Shown here piece after piece: positions 1-7,738 of a stretch of 24,472 bases of DNA. The position numbers and the translations under genes are program-made. Numbering within the stretch: the stretch's first letter is position 1; every line of letters starts with the position of its first letter. Origin of the DNA: an uncultured Robinsoniella sp. (GTDB lineage Bacteria > Bacillota > Clostridia > Lachnospirales > Lachnospiraceae); assembly GCA_900539655.1 (NCBI GenBank), contig UQCR01000101.1, positions 1-24,472 of the forward strand, given 5' to 3'. The notes beneath the pieces are model-generated. The model searched no databases, was not told the origin of the DNA, and was given only the letters and a program-made list of their open reading frames with translations.

Positions 1-210
1 CGGATACTAAGCGGGCACTGAACCGAGAAATGCATCAGGATTTCTCGGTGAATGCCCGCGTGCCGCCAAAAAGCGCTCCGCAAAGGTTAGAAAATACCAG
101 TTCTGCGGCAAGCTGACGGAGTCCATATCAGTTTCCCACCCCCATCTTTCCGTACACTACCTCCATCTACAAAGCGTAATTTACTCAGCTAAACCCAAAT
201 ATAATGCATT
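1..210 (+). repeat. Left arm of terminal inverted repeat
   Basis: The reverse complement of the last ~210 bases of the window matches this segment. The first 177 positions align without gaps and I count 10 differences; similarity then decays, with a short gap, to about position 210 (shared AAACCCAAAT and TAATGCA blocks). Seven of the ten differences lie in one hairpin (11-59), mostly as compensatory pairs. The arm holds no open reading frame of note. Its outermost bases are still identical in both arms, so the repeat may continue beyond the window. It lies upstream of the ytfQ-type gene, as the right arm lies upstream of the AraC gene. No transposase is present, so I do not call it an insertion sequence. 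Confidence 0.95.
11..59 (+). other. Two-tier hairpin inside left repeat arm
   Basis: The outer stem GCGGGCA (11-17) pairs with TGCCCGC (53-59). The inner stem ACCGAGAAAT (22-31) pairs with ATTTCTCGGT (40-49) around an 8-base loop. The internal loop (CTGA against GAA) could hold tandem G-A pairs. All inner base pairs are perfect here. Whether it acts as DNA cruciform or RNA is unknown. Confidence 0.85.
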
Positions 211-592
211 TAATAGAACATTACAAAACGTTCCATCAATGTATGCCAGTCGAATACTACCCTCCATACCCTCTAAATCACTTCAAAAAATTTCGAACAT
301 TTTAAAAAAATATCTTACAAAATATCCACGCAGATCAAATAATACAAAAAATACATTACAAATCGCAAAAGTCCGTCCGTATAAAATTTTTTAGAAATAG
401 ATTATGATAAAGATGCTTAAAGAAATCAACTTAAAACTGTTCCATACAGGGATGTGCGTTTACTGGACAGCCTGAGAAGTGTGGAACGAGTGAGCGTAGG
501 TCTCATCGCCATAGGCGATTTGCAAGAGCTTACTGCTTATCTGTTCAGGAAACAGATCTATCAATTTTTTAAAATCTAAGGAGGATTTATTA
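211..592 (+). promoter_or_regulatory. Promoter and long structured leader of the importer operon
   Basis: A plausible sigma-A promoter is TTACAA (356-361), 18 bases, TATAAA (380-385), which gives a leader of about 200 nt. Three hairpins can be drawn in it: GTTCCATAC (439-447) with GTGTGGAAC (479-487, one wobble); ATCGCC-ATA-GGCGAT (505-519); and ATCTGTT (539-545) with AACAGAT (551-557). The ribosome site AAGGAGG is at 578-584. The element TTACAAA occurs at 221, 315 and 356, the last overlapping the -35, so these could be regulator contact sites. I recognise no known riboswitch class. The promoter is moderate evidence; the third hairpin is perfect. Confidence 0.45.
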
Positions 593-1747
593 ATGAAAAG
601 AAAAGTAATCAGCGTTTTACTCTGTACAGCAATGGTAGCAACAATGGCAACAGGATGCGGAAGCAGTGCCAAAGAAACAGAGGCGGCAGCTACGACAGCA
701 ACAACAGATGCAGCAACAGAAGCACCGGCAGCAACAGATGCTGCAGAGACAAATGCACCGGCTACAACAGAAGCTCCGGCAGACACTGATGGAGGATCAG
801 ATGAAGGCGGCAATATCACCGTTGGTTTTTCACAGGTTGGAGCAGAGTCTGACTGGCGTACAGCAAACTCAGAATCCATGAAATCAACATTCAGCAAAGA
901 CAACGGTTATGAACTGATCTTTGATGATGCACAGCAAAAACAGGAAAATCAGATTACGGCAATCCGTAACTTTATCCAGCAGGAAGTAGATTATATTGTA
1001 TTAGCACCGGTAACTGAAACAGGATGGGACACCGTTCTTCAGGAAGCAAAAGATGCAGCGATTCCGGTAATCATCGTTGACCGTATGGTAGACGTATCCG
1101 ATGACAGCCTGTATACGGCTTGGGTAGGATCCAACTTCGAATTAGAAGGTAAAAAAGCAAGTGCATGGTTAAAAGCTTATGCAGATGCAAAAGGAATGAA
1201 AGAAATAAATATCGTAGATATCCAGGGAACAATCGGAGCTTCTGCACAGATCGGACGTACAAAAGGTCTTGCTGATGCAGTGGAAGCAAATGGCTGGAAT
1301 TTACTTGCAGCTCAGACTGGAGAATTTACACAGGCAAAAGGACAGGAAGTTATGGAGTCCATGCTGAAACAGTACGACAACATCAATGTAGTATATTGTG
1401 AAAATGATAATGAAGCATTTGGAGCAATTGATGCAATTGAAGCAGCTGGTAAGACAGTAGGCGTTGACGGTGATATTCTGGTAATGTCCTTTGACTCTAC
1501 AAATGCTGGTCTGACAGATACTTTATCCGGCAAAATCGTGTGCAACACAGAATGTAACCCATTACACGGACCACGTGTTGAAGAAATCATTCAGAAACTG
1601 GAAGCAGGAGAAAATGTAGAGAAAGAACAGTATGTAGATGAAGAAATTTTTGCAAATCCAAGCGAAGTTACATCTATTAACGTTGACGGAACCGATTATC
1701 CGGTTACTGTTATGACCCAGGAAGTGCTTGATAGCCGTGCATACTAA
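593..1747 (+). CDS. ytfQ: Galactofuranose/arabinofuranose-type ABC substrate-binding lipoprotein (YtfQ-like)
   Basis: 384-residue extracytoplasmic sugar-binding lipoprotein that should deliver its ligand to the importer encoded just downstream. A signal peptide ends in a lipobox (MATGC, lipid-anchored Cys22). An Ala/Thr-rich linker to about residue 70 probably holds the domain off the membrane. The rest is a periplasmic-binding-protein type I domain that follows E. coli YtfQ closely: ITVGFSQVGAESDWR, DAQQKQENQ, a LAPVTETGWD segment and a G-TIGAS-IGR-KG block. YtfQ is known to prefer furanose forms of galactose and arabinose. The start follows AAGGAGG at the right distance. A stem-loop and 161 bases separate it from the ATPase gene, consistent with higher expression of the binding protein. 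A diverged paralogue lies at 10871-11869. The exact sugar is inferred. Confidence 0.9.
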   Translation: MKRKVISVLLCTAMVATMATGCGSSAKETEAAATTATTDAATEAPAATDAAETNAPATTEAPADTDGGSDEGGNITVGFSQVGAESDWRTANSESMKSTFSKDNGYELIFDDAQQKQENQITAIRNFIQQEVDYIVLAPVTETGWDTVLQEAKDAAIPVIIVDRMVDVSDDSLYTAWVGSNFELEGKKASAWLKAYADAKGMKEINIVDIQGTIGASAQIGRTKGLADAVEANGWNLLAAQTGEFTQAKGQEVMESMLKQYDNINVVYCENDNEAFGAIDAIEAAGKTVGVDGDILVMSFDSTNAGLTDTLSGKIVCNTECNPLHGPRVEEIIQKLEAGENVEKEQYVDEEIFANPSEVTSINVDGTDYPVTVMTQEVLDSRAY

Positions 1748-1775
1748 AAAAATTTAAATTGCAGATTTAAAATAA

Positions 1776-1848
1776 GTACGGCTATGCTGTACTAGAATCG
1801 GCACAGGGCGTGGCAGAATAATTCGGTAGACCGATAAGCTGCTGCGCC
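1776..1848 (+). other. Intercistronic stem-loops between binding-protein and ATPase genes
   Basis: The first is GTACGGC-TAT-GCTGTAC (1776-1792). The second, larger one pairs GGCGTGGCAG (1807-1816) with CTGCTGCGCC (1839-1848, two wobbles) and can hold an inner TCGG/CCGA stem (1823-1826 with 1831-1834). No clean U-run follows, so a processing/stabiliser or leaky terminator role is more likely than full termination. Such structures after binding-protein genes are known to raise that gene's expression over the permease genes. Confidence 0.6.
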
Positions 1849-1908
1849 TTTGTTACCGTAAGCAGCAAACGCAAAAAACAGTAATAGGAAAGCAGGTGTA
1901 GAGGAAGA

Positions 1909-3420
1909 ATGAAGCAGAATGAAGTTTTGACTATGCGTGGCATCTATAAAACTTTTCCAGGCGTAAAAGCATTGCAGAATGTTGATTTTACATTAAGAAC
2001 CGGAGAAATCCATGCACTGATGGGTGAAAACGGTGCCGGAAAATCAACCTTAATTAAAGTATTGACAGGTGTATACGAATTTGATGAGGGAGAGGTTAAG
2101 ATGGAGGGCAAGCCGGTCAAAAACCACTCTCCCCAGGATGCACAGAATAACGGGATCAGTACGGTATACCAGGAAGTAAACCTCTGTCCCAATTTATCCG
2201 TAGCGGAAAATCTTTTTATCGGAAGAGAACCCAGGAAAATGGGGCTGATCGACTGGAAGAAGATGAACCAGATGTCAGGCAAGCTGTTGGAGAGTCTGGA
2301 CATCCAGGTATCCCCCACACAGAAGCTGGAAGAATGTTCTATTGCAATCCAGCAGATGATTGCAATTGCCCGTGCAGTAGATATGAAATGCCGTGTACTG
2401 ATATTGGATGAACCTACATCTTCACTGGATGATGATGAGGTTGAAAAACTGTTTGTATTAATGAGGAAGTTAAGAGGCGAAGGAGTTGGAATTGTCTTTG
2501 TAACACATTTTCTGGAGCAGGTTTATGCTGTATGTGACCGCATTACCGTTTTACGAAACGGGGAACTGGTGGGAGAATACGAGATCAAGGATCTTCCAAG
2601 AGTTATGCTGGTAGCAAAGATGATGGGAAAAGATTTTGATGATCTGGCTGACATTAAAGGTGACAGGAATGCATCCAAGGCAAAAGAAGGCGTGCCGGTT
2701 ATCAGTACTCAAAAGCTTGGTCATACCGGAACAATAAAACCATTTGACATTGACATACATAAAGGTGAAGTAATCGGACTTACCGGTTTGCTGGGATCCG
2801 GAAGATCGGAACTTGTCAGGGCGATCTATGGTGCGGATAAGGCAGATTCCGGAAGTCTCATGGTAAATGGAAAAGAAGTGAAGATCCATGCACCTATAGA
2901 TGCAATGAAACTGGGTATGGCATATCTGCCGGAAGACCGGAAAAAAGAAGGAATTATAGCAGATTTATCGGTTCGTGAGAATATCATCATTGCCCTTCAG
3001 GCAAAACGTGGCATGTTCAAACCAATGAGCCGCAAGGAGATGGAAGAAGCGGCAGACAAATATATTGAAATGCTCCAGGTAAAAACTGCAAGCCGTGAAA
3101 CTCCAATCAAGAGCCTTTCAGGAGGAAATCAGCAGAAGGTAATCATCGGCAGATGGCTGCTGACCAACCCGGAATATCTGATTCTGGATGAACCAACCAG
3201 AGGAATTGATATTGGAACAAAGACTGAGATTCAGAAACTGGTACTGAAACTGGCAGATGAAGGAATGGCTGTAACCTTTATTTCTTCAGAGGTAGAAGAA
3301 ATGATCCGTACCTGTTCCCGTATGGGTGTACTCCGGGATGGTAAAAAAGTAGGAGAGATCAGCGGAGATGAAATGACACAAGAAGGTATTATGAAAGCAA
3401 TTGCAGGAGGTGAGGAATAA
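1909..3420 (+). CDS. ytfR: Sugar ABC importer ATP-binding protein with two ATPase domains (YtfR-like)
   Basis: 503-residue cytoplasmic ATPase of the CUT2 class, which powers uptake with the two permeases that follow. The N-terminal domain has a full Walker A GENGAGKST (39-47) and Walker B ILDEPTS (165 onward). Its signature is the relaxed CSIAIQQM form usual for YtfR rather than LSGGQ. The C-terminal domain has a degenerate P-loop GLLGSGRSE, a canonical LSGGNQQ (403-409) and ILDEPTRGID (425 onward). One intact and one degenerate P-loop is normal for this class. The start ATG follows AGAGGAAG. It sits after ytfQ and directly before the permease genes, with the next ribosome site inside its 3' end. 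Confidence 0.95.
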   Translation: MKQNEVLTMRGIYKTFPGVKALQNVDFTLRTGEIHALMGENGAGKSTLIKVLTGVYEFDEGEVKMEGKPVKNHSPQDAQNNGISTVYQEVNLCPNLSVAENLFIGREPRKMGLIDWKKMNQMSGKLLESLDIQVSPTQKLEECSIAIQQMIAIARAVDMKCRVLILDEPTSSLDDDEVEKLFVLMRKLRGEGVGIVFVTHFLEQVYAVCDRITVLRNGELVGEYEIKDLPRVMLVAKMMGKDFDDLADIKGDRNASKAKEGVPVISTQKLGHTGTIKPFDIDIHKGEVIGLTGLLGSGRSELVRAIYGADKADSGSLMVNGKEVKIHAPIDAMKLGMAYLPEDRKKEGIIADLSVRENIIIALQAKRGMFKPMSRKEMEEAADKYIEMLQVKTASRETPIKSLSGGNQQKVIIGRWLLTNPEYLILDEPTRGIDIGTKTEIQKLVLKLADEGMAVTFISSEVEEMIRTCSRMGVLRDGKKVGEISGDEMTQEGIMKAIAGGEE

Positions 3421-3421
3421 C

Positions 3422-4489
3422 ATGAAACAGAAAATGGACTTTAAAAAAATAACGAAGATGCGTCTGTTCATGCCGCTTTTATGTCTGCTGGTCGTATTGC
3501 TTGTAAATGTAATTACAACTCCCAGCTTCTTTAAGATTTCCCTGAATAATGGTGTGCTGTACGGATATATCATCGATGTAATCAACCGTGCTTCAGAGCT
3601 GGTTATTCTGGCAGTTGGTATGACATTGGTTACCGCAGCCAGCGGCGGACAGGATATCAGCGTTGGAGCAACTATGGCAGTGGCAGGTGCAGTATGCTGC
3701 CAGATCTTATCCGGAGGACAGGTATCAACCAATGCATTTCAGAATCCTTTGATTATTGCTATATTGGCAGCCCTGGTTGTAGCTATGATCTGTGGTGCGT
3801 TTAATGGATTTCTGGTTGCACAGCTTAATATTCAGCCTATGGTTGCAACGTTGATCTTATATACTGCAGGTAGAGGAATTGCACAGCTTATCACCCAGGG
3901 ACAGATCACATATGTCCGCGTGGAAACATACAAGATACTGGGCGGCTATATCGGAAAGTGTCCGATTCCAACCCCTATATTTATAGCAATTATTGTGATC
4001 ATTGTTATCAATCTGGTATTAAAGAAAACTGCGTTAGGCTTATACATTGAATGTGTCGGAATCAATGGAGCAGCATCCCGCCTTGTGGGACTGAATTCTA
4101 AAATGATTAAGTTTCTTGCTTATGTATTGTGCGGACTGCTTGCTGGAATTGCAGGCATTGCAGCATCCAGCCGTATTTATTCCGCAGATGCAAATAATAT
4201 CGGATTAAACCTGGAAATGGATGCCATTCTTGCAGTTGCACTTGGCGGAAATATCTTAAGCGGTGGAAAGTTCAGTCTGATGGGGTCAGTAATCGGAGCA
4301 TACACCATTCAGGCGCTGACTACAACACTTTATGCAATGAACGTATCTGCTGACCAGCTGCCGGTATACAAAGCCGTTGTAGTTGTAATCATCGTAACAC
4401 TGCAGAGCGAGGTATTTAAAAAATTCTTCAAAAATCTGACCGGTAAGAAAGACGCAAAAAAATTAGCCGCACAAGGAGGTAACCAGTAA
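3422..4489 (+). CDS. ytfT: Furanose ABC importer permease (YtfT-like)
   Basis: 355-residue inner-membrane permease of the BPD_transp_2 family with about eight to ten hydrophobic segments. The family's ISVGA motif appears in ASGGQDISVGA, followed by an N-GFLVAQLNIQPMVATL segment. The cytoplasmic-loop region with G-NILSGGKFSLMGSVIGA near the C-terminus is typical. I chose ATG 3422, because AGGAGGTGAGG at 3406-3416 is well placed; a longer frame opening at TTG 3401 would bury that ribosome site. It ends in TAATG, overlapping the start of the next permease by one base, so the two are translationally coupled and likely form a heterodimer. Confidence 0.93.
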   Translation: MKQKMDFKKITKMRLFMPLLCLLVVLLVNVITTPSFFKISLNNGVLYGYIIDVINRASELVILAVGMTLVTAASGGQDISVGATMAVAGAVCCQILSGGQVSTNAFQNPLIIAILAALVVAMICGAFNGFLVAQLNIQPMVATLILYTAGRGIAQLITQGQITYVRVETYKILGGYIGKCPIPTPIFIAIIVIIVINLVLKKTALGLYIECVGINGAASRLVGLNSKMIKFLAYVLCGLLAGIAGIAASSRIYSADANNIGLNLEMDAILAVALGGNILSGGKFSLMGSVIGAYTIQALTTTLYAMNVSADQLPVYKAVVVVIIVTLQSEVFKKFFKNLTGKKDAKKLAAQGGNQ

Positions 4490-5508
4490 TGAAAAGTTTG
4501 AATAATAAGAAAAAACTGAATGGAAACAGTTTCCTCCTTATAATTACGATTCTGCTGTTTGTAATCATGTATGCAGCCGGTATGATTATTTTCAATGACA
4601 AAGGATTTGCAAAACCACAGATGTTCTTAAACCTGTTTATATCAAATGCAGGGCTTCTGGTAATTGCTATGGGGCAGACCATCGTTATGATCACCGGAGG
4701 AATCGATATTTCCGTAGGATCGGTGACGGCGCTGGTGTGTATGGTAGCTGCAAATCAGATGGAGAATAATGGTGCAAGTGCATATACTGCTGTACTGCTG
4801 GCACTGGTGATCGGTCTGGCATATGGCGTAATCCAGGGATTTTTAATATCCTATCTGGATATTCAGCCGTTTATTGTTACCCTTGCAGGTATGTTCTTTG
4901 GACGTGGACTGACTGCTATAGTCAGTACGGATATGATTTCCATTAAAAATGAAGTGTTTTTAAATTGGGCAAACTTTAAAATCAACATGCCCTTTGGAAC
5001 TGTGAGTAAGAAAGGCGTCTTCCAGCCGGCGTATATCTATCCCACGGTGGTCATAGCCCTGATTATACTGGTAGTTGTTATTATCATTATGAAATATACA
5101 AAGTTCGGCCGTAAGTTATACGCTATTGGCGGAAATCAACAGAGCGCATTAATGATGGGGATTAATGTGCGTAAGACGAAACTTTGCGCATACATACTGA
5201 ATGGCCTGTTAGCCGGAATCGGTGGATTTCTCTTCTGCCTCAACAGTTGTGCAGGGTTTGTTGAACAGGCAAAGGGATTGGAAATGGATGCCATTTCTTC
5301 AGCGGTTATCGGAGGTACGCTGCTAAGCGGAGGTGTCGGTACTCCATTTGGAACCCTGTTCGGCGTACTGATAAAAGGCTCCATATCCAGTTTGATCACA
5401 ACCCAGGGCACGCTGTCCAGCTGGTGGGTAAGAATCGTATTATCTGCATTGCTTTGTTTCTTCATCGTATTACAATCGATATTTGCCAGAATGAAATTGA
5501 AAAAATAA
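4489..5508 (+). CDS. yjfF: Furanose ABC importer second permease (YjfF-like)
   Basis: 339-residue membrane permease, paralogous to the preceding gene. The N-terminal cytoplasmic stretch is basic, followed by multiple membrane spans. The family motif is in MITGGIDISVGSVTALV, with SYLDIQPFIVTLAGMFFGRG and a C-terminal SSAVIGGTLLSGGVGTPFGTL segment. In E. coli, YtfT and YjfF are the two permease subunits of the galactofuranose importer, and the gene order is the same here. The ribosome site AAGGAGGT (4473-4480) lies within the end of the upstream gene and the start overlaps its stop. It is the last gene of the importer operon and is followed by an RNA structure ending in a U-run. Confidence 0.93.
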   Translation: MKSLNNKKKLNGNSFLLIITILLFVIMYAAGMIIFNDKGFAKPQMFLNLFISNAGLLVIAMGQTIVMITGGIDISVGSVTALVCMVAANQMENNGASAYTAVLLALVIGLAYGVIQGFLISYLDIQPFIVTLAGMFFGRGLTAIVSTDMISIKNEVFLNWANFKINMPFGTVSKKGVFQPAYIYPTVVIALIILVVVIIIMKYTKFGRKLYAIGGNQQSALMMGINVRKTKLCAYILNGLLAGIGGFLFCLNSCAGFVEQAKGLEMDAISSAVIGGTLLSGGVGTPFGTLFGVLIKGSISSLITTQGTLSSWWVRIVLSALLCFFIVLQSIFARMKLKK

Positions 5509-5548
5509 AGAAAATACAGAGCTACAAAATCCAAACATAAATAAAAGC

Positions 5549-5664
5549 AGGGCTGTCAATCTAAGCACAAACTTCTGTAATTGAGAGAAGATCTGATCAT
5601 TGGTATTAGAGGTCAATCGGATCGTGAATTACCGGAATTTCGCTTTTTATGACGGCCCTTTTTT
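5549..5664 (+). terminator. Terminator with a multibranched interior (possible cis-regulatory RNA)
   Basis: The closing helix pairs AGGGCTGTCA (5549-5558) with TGACGGCCCT (5650-5659, one wobble), followed by a T-run to 5664. The ~90 bases inside can form CTTCT/AGAAG (5572-5576 with 5586-5590), ATCTGAT/ATCGGAT (5591-5597 with 5616-5622, one wobble) and a small bulged GAATT hairpin at 5625-5640. It ends the importer operon and lies about 180 bases before the response-regulator gene. A plain terminator rarely needs such a large ordered interior. Confidence 0.6.
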
Positions 5665-5706
5665 ATAGAAAATATTGTATAAAAATACGAATATGTTTCT
5701 ACACTA

Positions 5707-5735
5707 TTGCTTTTGATATTGATTATAACGATAAT
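5707..5735 (+). promoter_or_regulatory. Candidate promoter for the first response regulator gene
   Basis: TTGCTT (5707-5712), 17 bases, GATAAT (5730-5735). It is downstream of the importer terminator and 112 bases before the ATG. Sequence match only. Confidence 0.4.
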
Positions 5736-5846
5736 AGACTATGCTGTACCGTGAGTCACATCTGTAATTTTTGCAGAATTTTCGAACACGATCTGGGGAG
5801 TAGTATGGTCAATGGTGTGGAAATATGCTTAAGGACGGAGGACAAT

Positions 5847-7487
5847 ATGATTAAAGTATTTCTGGCAGAAGACGAAATGACTATTCGGGAAGGTATTAAA
5901 AAAAGGGTAAAGTGGGAAGAAAACGGCTTTCTCTTTTCCGGTGAGGCAGAGGATGGGGAAAAGGCGCTTTCGATGATCCGAAAGATAAGGCCGGATATTC
6001 TCATTACCGACATTAAAATGCCTTTTATGGACGGGTTAGAATTATGCAGGGTGGTAAAAGAAGAGTTACCTGAGATAAAAATTCTTATTTTAAGCGGGTA
6101 TGATGATTTTTCATATGCAAAACAGGCAATCAGGCTCGGGGTTGCAGAGTATCTCTTAAAGCCGGTCACCTGCGCAAGGCTGCTGCAGTCGCTGTTGGAA
6201 ATGAAGAAGGAACTAGAAGAGGAGAGGGCACAGAGGCAGTTTCTGGAACAATACGAGAAGGAAACGCAAAAAGATTATGAAATATTAAAGTATCAGTTCT
6301 ATCATGAACTGGTAAGCGGTAAGAGTACTGCAGCCCAGCTGAAGCAAAGAGGAGAAGACCTGGGGATCGAGCTGGAAGCAGGGGCTTATAATTTTTTACT
6401 ATACAAGATCTCAGCATCCAGCTATGATGAAAGTATGAATAACCGGCAGGATTATATGCAGGCGGAGGAATTTCTGGTAGAGACATTTGAAAAAGATAAA
6501 AGAATCATTTATTTTGATCATATAGCGGAAGGATCCGCTTTGTTAATTACAGGAAAGACGCCAAAGGAAATAGAACAGGCAATTTCAAAATGCATCCGGA
6601 CGATTTCAAATAAAACGGATGAAACCCAAAATCTTATTTACTTTATCGGTATTGGAAAAACAATAACCGATCTGAAAGATATCCCCATTAGTTATCAATA
6701 TGCAAATAGAGCATATACCTACCGTTTTCTCACGCTGGGAAACAAAGTGCTCTATGGAGACGATATTTACGCAGGCAGCCTGAAAGAAGACGCAGCATTC
6801 AGCTTAAAAAATATATCTGCGGATCATACAGACAGTAAGGTTGCATTAAATTTTCTGAAAAGCGGTCTGAAAAGTGACATCGAACTGTTTGTAGCAAAAT
6901 TTATTCACAGCCTTGGCGAGAATAATTTGAATTCCTTGATGTTCCGGCAGTATATCGTATTGGATGTAAATCTGCAGATCATCCAGTTTCTGGAAAGTAT
7001 AGGACGCAGCAGGGAAGACCTGCAGAAGCGCTTTCCGGAATTTGGTGACATTATGATGTACACCCATTCTATTGGCAAGACGAAGCAATATATTATGCAG
7101 AGCTTTGAGAACTGTATGGACTTAAGGGAGCTGGCGGCAGTCAATAAATATGCGGATATGGTAGAGAGCGCCAAAGATTTTATCCGGTCCCACTACAACG
7201 ATGAGGATATATCCCTTAATACAACGGCAGCCTGGGTAAATGTAAGCCCTAACCATTTTAGCCGCATCTTCAGTCAGGAGACAGGCATTACTTTCGTAGA
7301 GTACCTGACTGACATCCGGATTGAACGGGCAAAAGAACTGCTGCGCAGCACCAGTATACGGATTTCAGATGTTGGTTATGAAGTGGGGTATAAGGATTCC
7401 CACTACTTTTACTATTTATTTAAAAAGATGGAAGGGTGTACTCCGAAGGATTACCGCGTTAAAGTACAAAAAAAGGAGAACAGGTAA
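5847..7487 (+). CDS. YesN/AraC-type two-component response regulator
   Basis: 546-residue response regulator. The receiver domain (about 1-120) has the acidic pair E8/D9, phospho-acceptor Asp55 in TDIKMPFMDG, the SGYDDF segment and Lys in LLKPV. The middle (about 130-430) resembles the degenerate GGDEF-like region of YesN proteins (FIGIG and the following helices). The last ~95 residues are an AraC-type double helix-turn-helix (VNVSPNHFSRIFSQ and DSHYFYYLFKK-GCTPKDYR). ATG 5847 is chosen because AAGGACGGAGG sits just before it and the receiver fold starts there; the open frame extends 66 codons further upstream without family similarity. It is a close paralogue of the regulator at 9215. A likely target is the importer operon, by inference from position. 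Confidence 0.9.
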   Translation: MIKVFLAEDEMTIREGIKKRVKWEENGFLFSGEAEDGEKALSMIRKIRPDILITDIKMPFMDGLELCRVVKEELPEIKILILSGYDDFSYAKQAIRLGVAEYLLKPVTCARLLQSLLEMKKELEEERAQRQFLEQYEKETQKDYEILKYQFYHELVSGKSTAAQLKQRGEDLGIELEAGAYNFLLYKISASSYDESMNNRQDYMQAEEFLVETFEKDKRIIYFDHIAEGSALLITGKTPKEIEQAISKCIRTISNKTDETQNLIYFIGIGKTITDLKDIPISYQYANRAYTYRFLTLGNKVLYGDDIYAGSLKEDAAFSLKNISADHTDSKVALNFLKSGLKSDIELFVAKFIHSLGENNLNSLMFRQYIVLDVNLQIIQFLESIGRSREDLQKRFPEFGDIMMYTHSIGKTKQYIMQSFENCMDLRELAAVNKYADMVESAKDFIRSHYNDEDISLNTTAAWVNVSPNHFSRIFSQETGITFVEYLTDIRIERAKELLRSTSIRISDVGYEVGYKDSHYFYYLFKKMEGCTPKDYRVKVQKKENR

Positions 7488-7524
7488 ATGACACATTTTC
7501 GTACTTTTTTGATAAGAAAACCCA

Positions 7525-7553
7525 TTGAACGTAAAAAACATAATTCTTATAAT
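7525..7553 (+). promoter_or_regulatory. Promoter for the histidine kinase operon
   Basis: TTGAAC (7525-7530), 17 bases, TATAAT (7548-7553): a near-consensus sigma-A promoter. The transcript would begin near 7560, immediately before a terminator hairpin at 7576-7624, which makes the arrangement look like an attenuated leader. Confidence 0.65.
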
Positions 7554-7575
7554 AAATATATAAGCAAAAAAATTC

Positions 7576-7624
7576 GGGTCTGATCCAGAGAGATTCTTGA
7601 TAGAATATCTGATAGGCCCTTTTT
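7576..7624 (+). terminator. Intrinsic terminator, possible attenuator before the kinase gene
   Basis: GGGTCT (7576-7581) pairs with AGGCCC (7614-7619), enclosing an inner ATTCT-TGAT-AGAAT hairpin, with TTTTT following. It can end transcription of the response regulator gene, but the strong promoter at 7525-7553 starts upstream of it, so transcripts for the kinase operon must pass through it. Confidence 0.6.
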
Positions 7625-7738
7625 GTCAATTATAAAATATATGATACAGCGTATCTGTTCATGGTTTTGGGCAGATATGAAATAACAGGGTTTTATCGGA
7701 ATGATCCAGATAAAAGCGGCAGAGGGAGAAAGATACGG

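Noticed and set aside
11..59. Kink-turn or box C/D-like motif in the repeat hairpin
   Set aside because: CTGA opposite GAA allows tandem G-A pairs but lacks the normal three-base bulge and stem order; too weak to claim.
460..903. Minus-strand open frame overlapping the importer leader and signal peptide
   Set aside because: Low-complexity Ala/Val/Ser content arises from the antisense of the Ala/Thr linker; no ribosome site.
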